Shown here in pieces: positions 20,065 through 29,827 of a stretch of DNA of 36,701 bases (its first letter is position 1; each line of letters begins with the position of its first letter). Location of the stretch: the NCBI GenBank assembly GCA_003049485.1, contig PYST01000367.1, positions 1 through 36,701 on the forward strand, in the 5' to 3' direction. The notes beneath the pieces are model-generated. The model was given only the letters and a program-made list of their open reading frames with translations. It was not told where the DNA came from and ran no database searches. The position numbers and the translations under genes were made by a program. The DNA is from Ophioceras dolichostomum (lineage: Eukaryota > Ascomycota > Sordariomycetes > Magnaporthales > Ophioceraceae).

Positions 20065-22224
20065 TTAAGCATCAGCAAGCACAACCGCGCTCGCCTTCTC
20101 GCTAATCATAAAAACCGGCAACACGGGAAACGCGCCCGGAATCCTCGGGAACGCGCTCGCGTCCACGACTCTCAGCCCCTTCGTGCCCCTGACGCGGAAC
20201 CTCCCGTCCAGCACGGCCATCCCGTCGCCGTCCGCGCCGATCGCGCACGTGCTGGTGGCGTGGTGCCCGAACGCCTGGTCCATCACCCATTGCCTGTCGA
20301 CCTCGTCATCGCAGCTGCCGTCCGCCGCAGGGGCACTGGCGCAGGGCGGCTCCATGGGCGTCACGGGGCTTAAAGAACCCGTCACGGACGCGAACGTGCG
20401 ACGGGCCCATTTTATCGTGTCGCCGATCGCGAGCAGGTCGCGCGAGGGGGCCGACGCGGTGCCGTCGGAGAAGAAGCCGAAGTTGATCAGCGGCGTGTCG
20501 CGCGGGTCGGCGCTGCGGAGCTTGACGGTGCCGGCGCGGTTGACGGTGTTCATCTTGACGGTCGAGAGGGCGAAGGTGTTGGGCCCATCGAAGGACGGGG
20601 CGTTGGCAGAGGGGGGGCGGAACCCCCTGATGGCGAACGTGCCGCCGGTGAAGAAGTGGTCGCGGTTGGACGCCTGGTTCGGGTAGGCGGTCTTGCGGAA
20701 CGCGCCGTTCAGGTTGCCGAACGACATGTAGGGGCCCTGGCCCTGGCGCCACAGGGCGACGCAGGGGTCGCCTGGCGCGCCGAACGTGCAGACGGGCGCG
20801 TTCGGGTCGGTCGGGATGGCGAAGGTGTCGTTGAAGGTGGCCACGACGGGGACTTCGTAGTTCTCCTGCAGGTTCGTGCCCACGCCGGGCAGGTTGACGA
20901 CGACGGGGATGTTGAGCGCGGTCAGCTCGGCGGCGGGGCCCACGCCAGAGAGCTTGAGGAGCTGGGGCGAGTTGAAGACGCCGCCGGCGATGATGACCTC
21001 CTTGTTGACCTTGGCCGTGCCGGAGGTGCCGGAGGCGGCGGGGTTGTACTGCGGGTCGGCTTTGTAGAGGCTCGAGCCTTGGAGGTAGGCGACGCCCGTG
21101 GCTTTGGGCTTGCTGCCCGAGGAGGTCTGGAAGAGGACCTTGGTGGCGAGGGTGTTGAGGGAGAGGTACAGCGGGTACTTCTTGCGGCCGGAGGCGGTCG
21201 TGGCGTTGGCAGTCTCGAGGACGTAGTCGCGGGAGCTGAAACGTCGCCACTCGGCCGTGACGTGCAGCGCGGAGTCGTACAGGCCTGTGGTGGTGTCGCG
21301 GGTGGTGGAGAGCGGGTTGATGTCCTGGCCGAGGATGTTGAGGATGTCGCTCCCGTTCTGTCCGAGGCTGCCGGCGAGGGCGCCCAGGACCTTTAGCTGG
21401 TTGGTGTACGGCGCCCAGCCGGACGCGTTGCCCTGGTTCGTGTCCATCCAGCCGCTGAAGCCGTGTCCGGCCGTGCCAGCTGGCAGGTAGTGATTCCTCT
21501 CGATCTTCTTGAATATCCCGCGCATGGCTGTAGGACTGCGCCGGGTCGTTCGTAATTAGCTTCGCGTCCTTGTTTTGGCTGTCTTGCCCTCGTAGATACC
21601 TGTACTCAGGCGGCCTGAGAAAGGGAAAGCGGAAGCTCGCCAAACTCACCTCCACGAAGAATCGCCCGTCAAGTCCGCCACGTACTGCCAGTCTTTATCG
21701 CTGGGGAGAACGGTACCCATGGCGTTGTTGGCAGAGCTGCCACCAAGAGTGCCGCCTCTGGGGTAGTAGATACCCAGCATGGTGGCGTTGGCCGGAGCCT
21801 GCGTACCGGGGCCGACCCAGAACTGGCCATCGGGGAGCTGCCACACCAGTTGGTTGTTGCGCAGCGTACGGGCGTCGTCGCTGTAGTGCCGCACGAAGAA
21901 ATCCCACCTCAAGGACGCGTCGGTGTAGCCGAACGGGAACAGCTGGGGGATGGCTGAGTTGAGATTCTGGCTCTGGTCGTCTCCCGCCTCGATCAGCAGC
22001 ACCGACTTGCCGGCCCTGGCGAGGTTGGCCGCGAGTGGGCCGCCTCCCGGACCGGATCCGACTACGACATAGTCATACTTGTTGGTCGGGTTCGTCAACG
22101 CGAAGCCTTCCTCAACCTCGGCCGCCCGAGGCTGTGATGGCTGCGAGGAGGGAGCTGCAGCTACTCTGCCCGCACTGAAGGCAAGCAGTGCGGTGCAGGC
22201 GCCCCGAAGTGTCACCGCTGCCAT
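20065..22224 (-). CDS. secreted GMC-family FAD oxidoreductase (AA3-like), two exons
   Basis: Exon 1 is 21650-22224 and exon 2 is 20065-21535. The 114-nt intron (21536-21649) starts GTGAGT and ends CGCAG. The nearer CTACAG acceptor would break the frame. The product is 681 aa. A signal peptide covers about residues 1-24. The FAD dinucleotide fold is VVVGSGPGGGPLAANLA (from residue 53), with FAD ribose Glu79 in LLIEAGD. GMC signature 1 is YPRGGTLGGSSANNAM (154-169) and signature 2 is GGVFNSPQLLKLSGVG (376-391). The C-terminus has the catalytic His617 in the HATSTCAIG block, followed by KGLRVVDASAFPRIPGAFP. The second catalytic position, His or Asn in glucose oxidase and cellobiose dehydrogenase, aligns with Phe661. 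It should oxidise an alcohol or sugar-type substrate outside the cell, with FAD as cofactor; the substrate and the need for O2 are unknown. Confidence 0.88.
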
Positions 22225-22406
22225 CTGTCTCCGCTTGTTAGCGCTAAGGATGGCTGCGGCTGTAGACTACTGTGGGGGTGAGCTTGAAAGGGCGGGCTGG
22301 CTGGGCTGGGCTGGGTCGCAAGTGGAGGCGACGACAGATGCTCAAGAGAGGAGTCGGGAGCCTGGAGAGAGAGAGGAGAAGGTTAATGGGCGGGCGCTCC
22401 AGTGGA

Positions 22407-22414
22407 TTGATATA
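22407..22414 (-). promoter_or_regulatory. possible TATA element of the GMC gene
   Basis: On the minus strand a TATATCAA element lies about 185 bp upstream of the start codon at 22224. Supported by position and sequence only. Confidence 0.25.
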
Positions 22415-22580
22415 GCTGCTGCTCCATAGCCTCCATGTGTGCGGTCCTTGTAATCAGCAACGAAATGATGCGTGACGCACGCAGGCACGGTTCGGCGGAC
22501 CGACCCATCTCCCACATCACATCTCCCACCATGTCTCTTCTCGTCCGTCTATGAACTTGCCACCTCACCGCTAGGTAGGT

Positions 22581-22607
22581 GGACGCATCGGACGCATCGG
22601 ACGCATC
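22581..22607 (+). repeat. three tandem copies of GGACGCATC
   Basis: Three perfect 9-bp units in tandem, followed by GGT. There is no spacer, so it is not a CRISPR array. Confidence 0.85.
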
Positions 22608-24891
22608 GGTATCGAACCTATGACCTCTTCGAGGGTGCTAGCCGAAGATTTTCCTGTCCAGTCTTCTCCGGGCATGCTCACCTCAATATCTGAGATATGA
22701 CCGAGCCCAGTGTGCTTCCCCTCTTTCTCCTCCCGCGAGCCACCGCAAGCGGAATTAGTCGCATCAAACCCGCTCTCGGTGTGTGGCCCTACCTTGGTCG
22801 AGATGGAGAAATATTTGCAATATTTCCTGCATGTTGGTCCATCAAAGAACCAACTAGCCAGCAGACTAGCCAACAGATTCGCTAGCATTGGACCGGCGAC
22901 TGTTTTGGCGAGGAGGGCAGAACCGCATCAGGCGGTTCAGCAGGTCTTGCAGATCCAGAGGGGTTTAACTGCGGGGGTGCATCACTCAGGCTCCAGCGAA
23001 ACGGGTGGTGGCTCCCTGCGTGGTTCCTTGCCGAAGCATTGGCGGCATTGCAACATCGCAGCACCGCATCATGTCAGCATGGCAGAGCATGCACGAAAAA
23101 GAGGAGGACTTGATCACCAACTGCAGGTCGATGGTCTTGGACGGCTGGACGGGTTCCCAGATTGGGGAGTTGATGGGAGGGAATGTCGCCCAATGTCGGG
23201 CATATGCCCCCTTTCTGCCCCATCACTGAAGATCCCTAGCCAATAGCGACAGCGTCTATAGCACCGGGGGGCTGGTTGAGAAGGATCGAGTGATGCGTGC
23301 GTGCGTTAGTCCCTCCGATAACAGAAACGAGAAGGACAATGCAACCTTGGGGACTTGATAGACACGTTGCTCGCCGGCAGGCATGGAAAGGCTGGAAGGA
23401 GGTTGGGGGAATATTCTTCGCGGCTTCGCTTCTTCACCGGCTCTTGGCTGTTCAAACGCGGAAAGGTCCTCGTTGTCTCCCCGCCAAAAGGACGCCGCCG
23501 TTGGTGATAGCGATGACCGTGAGGTCCAAGCTGACGTCCGATAGAAGAGAGAGCTAGGGAAGGGGGAGAGAGAGATTGGCAAGGAAGGTCTCCACAGCTT
23601 CCAACGGGTTTCCAGGTGGCGGTGAGGAGACTCGCCAAAGAACGGCCGAAGAACAAAGAGAAGCCTTCTCGGGTTGCGGGGGGCGTCGCTTCGTGCGGCC
23701 CAGTTGTTTTCTAGAACAAATTATTATTAAATTTCCCGGGGCACCATCGCCGGGTCCCGCGTGAGGGGTCGCCCAGGGAAGGGTGAGGAAAGACGGGCAC
23801 TCACCTCAGATTTGATCCTACCTCACAATGTTCTTTTGTTCTTTGATGTTTCTTTCAGCGTTCCCAAATCTCGGGCAGCGCAGCCGAGACGTCATCCAAT
23901 GATCCAAGGGGATGACTGCGGTCGGATTGCGGTTGAAAAGATTGTGTCCACGCGGAAGACAACGTTCCTCTCTCGCCCACGGTCGGAGGCCCACTGTCAT
24001 CAATGGATGATCTCCCCTTGTTTCCCTCGTTTCGTTTCTCTCCGGCTCCCCAACACCCCCCTCTCCCGGACTCTTGTTTCTCCGAATTCTGCTGATGATG
24101 TTGATGATGGACGTCCGCCCGGTTGCGAGACGGGACGGGACGGGAGAAGAGCGGCAAGAAACAAGCTCGAAAACGAACGGCACGCTAAGATGTGTCCCGT
24201 CTGGCGAATCTTTGGTAATTACCCGGTGTGTTCCTGTGTTTCGAGGCTCCGGCCATCACTTCTCCATGTCCAATCCTGCGTACCATCCTGAATTGCTCGA
24301 TGGCACCCCTCACGTAAGCTGAAGCTGTTTCAATAATCGGGCAGCAAAGCTAACCGCTTGAGATGCGTGTGCATAGATTCCGGTCGGGATGCTTTGGCTT
24401 GTGACGATTGTCTTCTGAAGCCGCTATACCTAGCCCACAGCTTCCAGTCATCTTTTCCTGCCAGCCCACAGGGTTGGTTTCGTTAGGTCGATCTCTGGGT
24501 GGGAGATCTGGTGAGGCGCCAGACACCGGGCTGGCGGGAAATTTTACTGCCCCTCAGCCACTAAATCCATCTCATTACAGGCTTGACCCCACAAGGCACG
24601 TGGATTCTGAAGGCACGGGACTTGCAGATGTACGCCATACGTTTTACGCGTCGGCACAGCGTACCCCCGCATCAACGAAGACCTTAATCGTCGCCCGTTC
24701 CCCTGGGTTGGAAGAGAGCAAAAACGCAAATCACGACTAACCCGTTTTCCTGTCGCATGAGCTGTACGTTGTAAAAACGTGCTTTGCGATGGTTTCCCGG
24801 GGACGAATCAGCGCTGACCACGCCATCACTTCCAGGCAGAGTCGAAGGAGGCTAGGCGCGGCGGCTGCCGACGTTGCCCTGTCTGGGAACG

Positions 24892-27023
24892 ATGGCTTCG
24901 CCAATGGGCGCCGGGAACGACGGCCCCGGCTATCATCAAGGGATACAGCTAGCGCGACGTAGGACGCACTTCAAGTCTCGATTTGGCTGCACCTTCTGTA
25001 AAAGAAGGAGGATAAAGGTGAGCACACCACCACGCGCGATGCCAATCTGAATCCTCCTGGGCCAACCAGGCTTGTGTCCGTAGGGCGAAAGCTGACCGGT
25101 CGCACCCAAATACAGTGCGATGAAGTGCGGCCGAACTGCTCACATTGTGTAAGGCGAGGCTTGATCTGCAGCCTGAGCCAAGCGCCCTCGCCAGTAGGCC
25201 CTGCAGCCTCGTCCTCCGCTGGCCTCTCGACTATGCCCATGTCTCTCCCGTCCATCTCGTCCGCTGGCCATCCGTTTTCACCATCATCTGCTTCTCGGCC
25301 CTCAGTCCCGGGGTTCGGCCTTCCTGGTGGGACTCCATCCTCTCTCCTGCCGCTGCCCTTGCCGCAATGGGGAGTTGGAGCGGCTCATCATCAGCTGCCG
25401 TTGCCGCAGCCTATCAGCCCCGCCATCCCGCTTAGCTCGCCTAGTCCCATCTCAGCAGGCTCGGCCTATCACTACGCCGGATCGGTAGCATCAGCAGCCA
25501 GCACCACAACCCCTGCGCCTTCTCTCCCACCTGCCCGGACCTTCCTTCCGTCTCCCTCGCCAACCATCGGAAGCGCTACCGCCGCGACAACGAAAGCACC
25601 GCCAGCGTTGCCCCCAACGCTCGATATGGTCGACCTCGAGCTCTTCCACCACTTCTGCACCTTCACCGCCACGACGCTGGGCGACACCAAGACGATCCAG
25701 CGCTTCTGGGCCATCGAGGCACCCCGGACCGCGTTCAAGCACCCCGTGGTCCTGCACGCGATCCTCGGCTTCGCGGGCCTGGACATGGCCCGTCTGAGCA
25801 ACAGCAGCGGCAGCAACAACAGCAATACCGCCGGCACCGCCGGAAGCACCAGCAGCGGCAGCGCAAACACCGACGCGTCAACGTCCCGCGCCGCCATGCT
25901 GCAGGCCCGCGTCGACGAGCACTGGGACCGCGCCCTCCGCATCGCCACCCCGCTCCTCGCCGAGATCAACGCCGACAACAGCGACGCCCTGCACGTGTAC
26001 ACCAGCCTGACTTGTCTGTACATCTTCGCCCGCGGCCCCCAGCCGGGGAGCTTCCTGTGGTTCGACGCCGCCGAGCCGCCGGACGACGACGAAACCTCTG
26101 CTCCTAAAATCCGCCCTGGAAGTAGCAGCGGAGGAGCTGATGCAGCAACAGGGGCAGTTCCGGGGAAGAAGACGACGCACAGCAGCGAGGAGTGGTTCGT
26201 CTTCTTCCGCGGCCTCCGCTTCGTCAACCGCGCGACGCAGGAAGCGCTCCGCACCAACTTCGGCGCGGACGCCAAGACGGCCGAGGAGCTTTCTAGATCT
26301 CTGATGGATCAGATGTTCGGGCCCGACGCGGACCCGGAGGGCGTCGACGACGTGCTGCGGCCTGTGAGACAGAGCACCGCTGCCGCGAGCGCGAAGGGCA
26401 GCGGCGGCGTCGTGCCGTCGTCCCTGAAAAAAGAGGATGGCAAGAAGGATATCAGCAGCAGCAGCACTAGCGGCGGCGGCGGCAACATCGGCAGCAGCGC
26501 GGACGCCGCGGCCGAGGGTGGGGACCGGATCCCCGCCGTCGTCATTGGTCGCAGCGAACACGACGAAGACGAAGACGAAGACGACGACGACGACGGCTGC
26601 CGCCTAGGCGGCGAGCTAGTCGACCGCCGCGAGCCGATGCGCGACCTGCGGGACGTCATCCTGCAGGGCACGCGGCCCGGCGACCCGGACAGGGCCGTGT
26701 ACGGCGGCGCGCTCGCGGAGCTGGCGGCCAGCTATGTCACCGTGTTCGACCCGGACGGGAACCCGCGCCATCGCGGGGCAGTGGTCATCTTCGGGTGGAT
26801 GTACCACGTGTCGGACGAGTTCGTGGCGCTCGTGCGGGTGAGGAGGCCCGTGGCGCTGGCGATCTTCGCCCACTTCGCCGTGCTGCTGCGCGTGCTGGAC
26901 CTGGTCTGGCTGGTGAAGGGGTGGCCGGAGCACCTGATCTCGGGGGTGTGGCATGCGCTGAAGCCGAGCGAGAGGCTTTGGATCCATTGGCCTATGACGA
27001 GGATTGGGTGGATGCCTGTTTAG
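24892..27023 (+). CDS. Zn(II)2Cys6 transcription factor, UPC2-like
   Basis: Exon 1 is 24892-25017 and exon 2 is 25116-27023. The 98-nt intron starts GTGAGC and ends ACAG. The product is 677 aa. The ATG at 24892 has A at -3 and G at +4 and lies downstream of an in-frame TAG at 24853. The zinc cluster is C33-x2-C36-x6-C43-x6-C50-x2-C53-x6-C60, and the intron falls exactly between K42 and C43. A Ser/Pro/Ala-rich linker follows. From about residue 213, MVDLELFHHFCTFTATTLGD, then FKHPVVLHAILGFAGLDMAR, is the ligand-binding-domain start typical of sterol-uptake-control (UPC2/ECM22)-like fungal factors. The middle is inflated by Ser/Gly/Asn-rich inserts and an acidic DEDEDEDDDDD run. The protein should be a nuclear DNA-binding activator. 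Its targets are unknown. Divergent transcription from the GMC gene makes that gene a candidate target (inference). Confidence 0.88.
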
Positions 27024-28294
27024 GTGGGCTGTCGGGCAGGGGCTGTGTTTGGATACTGGCTGACTGGCTGGTTGGCTGGATGTTGGTGGTGATGGTGTGC
27101 ATAGTTCGTTCTCATCACCATCATTAATTGGTCTCTTTTGGTATACCTAGGTACTTCGAGGGGAACGGCAGGATGATATTATTTGTGTATGCTGCGCTGT
27201 AACATTTTCTTCGGTACATTTAGACGGCTCACTGTCTCTCGACAATACTATTTGTGGCGTAATATGAACTTCACACGCTTGCTTGGCTTCGAATAGAGTT
27301 TGCCTCCTCTGTACCCTGCCAGTGCTCATCACCGACACCATCCCTTCCTCAACCTCTCCCGCTCTATCCCTTCCTCTTCCGATCCTTTCTAGCAGGACGG
27401 CGGCCCCCGGAAGAAAGACCAAACTTGCTCCTCGTAAGGCCGCTCTCGTCGCCTCTCGCTCTCGCTGGGGAGGGAGCGGCTTCTCGTGGCCGGGTACCAC
27501 CGCGTCGCCCACCAGGCCTCGCTGCGACCGAGATTCCTGCTGGTTTATCTCTAGATTGCTGGTCAGCTCTTGGCACACGAGACTTGGCAAAGCGAAGACA
27601 TTCGGGGATGTCCGCTACACTCACTGTCTCCGGTCACTTAGTGTTCCTGGTAATACCTATACCGACCAGGTGAGGGGTGGCATGATATTCAAATGCCCAT
27701 AACAATGCGCCAGAATTCGGGCGAGCACAACGGGCGTTCAAAGATTCGATGATTTACAGAATTCTAGTCTATAATTCCCCGGCTGAAGAGCTACACCATT
27801 GGTCTAGCTGCTGCAAATTGTAGGGCGTTAGTATCAAAAAAAGAGACGGTGACCAAATCTCTGCATATAGGACCAGTAGCTTACCTCTACTCCAAATCGT
27901 CTCGCTAGAAAACTCGGGGTCCAATTCGTCCAGATGGGGCATTCTTGAGCCGGGCCAGAATTGTCCCGATCCCAAAATGCTGCTTCTCGACACGGCAGAG
28001 AACGGAGCGCCGGGGGTGGCGCCCGCCACGAAGGGCAAATTGCCCCGCCCTGGCTCTTCCAGTATACTAGAAGGAAGAGAAGAGAGAGGTCAGAAAACCT
28101 CAAGCACGTTGGAGTAGGTGTCCTCTCGATGGCCAACAGCTCCGGGCCAGCCACGAACGGGAGCTAACCCAATTCCTTCATCACACTCGCACCGACGCCG
28201 TGGCTCGATGGCAAACACACCATCCATGTTCGGCCGCAAGGTCACAGACTACTTCGCGGTACGGGGAAGCGAGGAGAAGGAGAGAGAGTCGGAG
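27024..28294. other. intergenic, no supported gene
   Basis: Frames on both strands lack domains. A TACCTAGGTA palindrome sits at 27144-27153, about 120 bp after the stop codon of the transcription factor gene. Confidence 0.5.
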
Positions 28295-28600
28295 TTAGCA
28301 AATAGTCCTAGTAATTCAATGAGAACTTGGAAGGAACCGAAAGTGGGGAAGGTTGGACATATGTACTACTAGGGAAGTTCCGTTTCAAAGGGCTTCTTTG
28401 CATACCCGCAGGGTGAAAGGGAAGCAGGTTAATATTCCTTCACCTGGATGTGGGTTTTTTCGCGGCAAAGCAACTGAAAGCGGACGCGACGGTGGGGGGC
28501 CGAGGCAGGGTTCTCTTTTCTGCTTCACGATTCGATACACTAGTATTAAATGGCGGATGCTGTGATAGGTCGAAGCACTTGTCTGATGGAAGCGGCGAAA
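28295..28600 (+). pseudogene. decayed fragment of the large-subunit (25-28S) rRNA gene
   Basis: Several stretches match the plus sense of the conserved 3' half of fungal 25-28S rRNA, in the right order: AGTAATTCAATGAGAACTT (28311-28329), AGTGGGGAAGGTT, TAGGGAAGTTCCGTTTCAAA (from 28370), GGTTAATATTCC, CACCTGGATGTGGGTTTT, CGCGGCAAAGCAACTGAA, then GGTTCTCTTTTCTGCTTCACG (in two parts), and a weaker match up to about 28600. Compared with the rRNA as I remember it, two short internal deletions and many substitutions are present, so it cannot be functional. No other rDNA (18S, 5.8S, ITS) is nearby. Confidence 0.65.
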
Positions 28601-29827
28601 TGGGCGGGTCGATAGGTGTTTGGGGTTAGGCTAGGGAAGAAGAACGATGCTTTCGCACCTGGTCACCTCCGAGGGGTGTTAGGCCTGCTTTGCCTCTGGC
28701 GGTCTGGTCAAGTCAACATACCTATTGAGCAAGGAGGAGAGCTCTGTCACGCTGGCGTGCTGATAAGCAAGCCCGTTCCCGTACCTGGCCTGGTGAGCAA
28801 TAACAGACAATGGGCAAGTCAGTCAATGGAAGAGGCCAGCGCGACTCAATCTTTCGGTGCTTACCTCTCATGTTCTCAGTGACAGGCCGTTCTCGATTCG
28901 TTCCGGGTCGCGCGCGTTTGTCTGGTTAGCGAGCGCGGTGGCCATAACAAAGCCAGAATCTCCGTTGGTTTTGAGGTAGTAGGTTGCTATTTTGTGTGGG
29001 TTGAAAATATTCAAAGCAGAAGGCTGCACGGTGGGCAGGCAACAAAATGGGAACGCACGGCGTGGGCCCACAACCTCGACCTCTCCCTCCTACCCTACAC
29101 CTAGGGCACCTGGGGAAGATGGCACCTTCCCCAGCTCCCGGACGCTAGGGCTTGACCCCACGGATCTTCCCGAGCCTTCCAGCCGCTTCCCCTCTTCTCC
29201 CAAACCACATCTATGAATCTGTAATACCGTCCTATCTTTTCCCTCTTCTCCTCAACTACATCTACATCTAGGAATCTGTACATCGTCCTTCCTAAGCACA
29301 TCATCTTGCTTTCCATCCTCCAAGCCGCGCCCTCCCGATGGATAACCCACGCCTTTTGTTGTTCCTTCCCCTTCCCTATTTCCTTTTTGCCTATCTCTTC
29401 GATCTGTTCATTCATTACGTTCTTTTTGTAGCTGACATGATTGAATGGATGATTTGACCATTGTCTGCTCTTCTTATTACGACAGTTGAGGCCGTACGCG
29501 GCTGTCGCTACCTGCCTTGATTATTTAGGCGGTGCCTATTCGTTCCGTTGTGGCGGCTCTCCATACGTTGGAGCATTTTCATTAACCCTACCTCCTCCGT
29601 CTCGATACCTTCCACGACCTCCGTAGGTGGTCATTGTGCGTTTGTTCCTGGCCCCTTATTATAACATCTACGTAGTTCCCTTGCTACTACTACTAACCTA
29701 TCCATCTATCGGCCAGTCCAAGAAGACAGTAGATACCTCGAAGCCCACCGGCCCACAAACTCGACTCGCAACCATCGATCTACATGCCAGGGCCTCTCCT
29801 CATATTCAACCTCAGAACCTCCAAGCC
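28601..29827. other. intergenic with unassigned minus-strand coding-like fragments
   Basis: On the minus strand at about 28868-29030, INPHKIATYYLKTNGDSGFV-like sequence (the frame reads FNPHKIATYYLKTNGDSGF) is followed by ARDPERIEN and a GTAAGC donor near 28865. Farther along, ARYGNGLAYQHASVTELSSL appears near 28760. These read like exon fragments of one gene with a frame break, but I do not recognise the family. The rest is pyrimidine-rich and contains an imperfect duplication at 29190-29290. Confidence 0.35.
29190..29290 (+). repeat. imperfect tandem duplication, about 50 bp per copy
   Basis: Copy A (29190-29233) and copy B (29241-29290) share CCCTCTTCTCC, CTACATCTA/CACATCTAT, GAATCTGTA and CGTCCT in the same order, with small insertions in copy B. 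Confidence 0.5.

Larger units (their letters stand above)
22225..24891. other. long intergenic stretch, no supported gene
   Basis: 2.7 kb between divergently transcribed genes: the GMC gene on minus and the Zn2Cys6 factor on plus. Frames at 22710-23246 and 23005-23229 (plus) and 23306-23656 (minus) show no known domain. It contains a short tandem repeat (22581-22607) and no RNA gene. It likely holds the 5' regulatory DNA of both flanking genes. Confidence 0.5.

Noticed and set aside
20306..21655. 449-codon second frame on the strand of the GMC gene, and plus-strand frame 20656-21396
   Set aside because: Both are shadows of GMC exon 2. Their translations are Arg/His/Pro-rich or Gly/Val-rich with no known motif.
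22581..22630. possible tRNA or CRISPR, from repeated ACGCATCGG and TATCGAACC
   Set aside because: The repeats are contiguous without spacers, and no 5' tRNA half exists on the minus strand.
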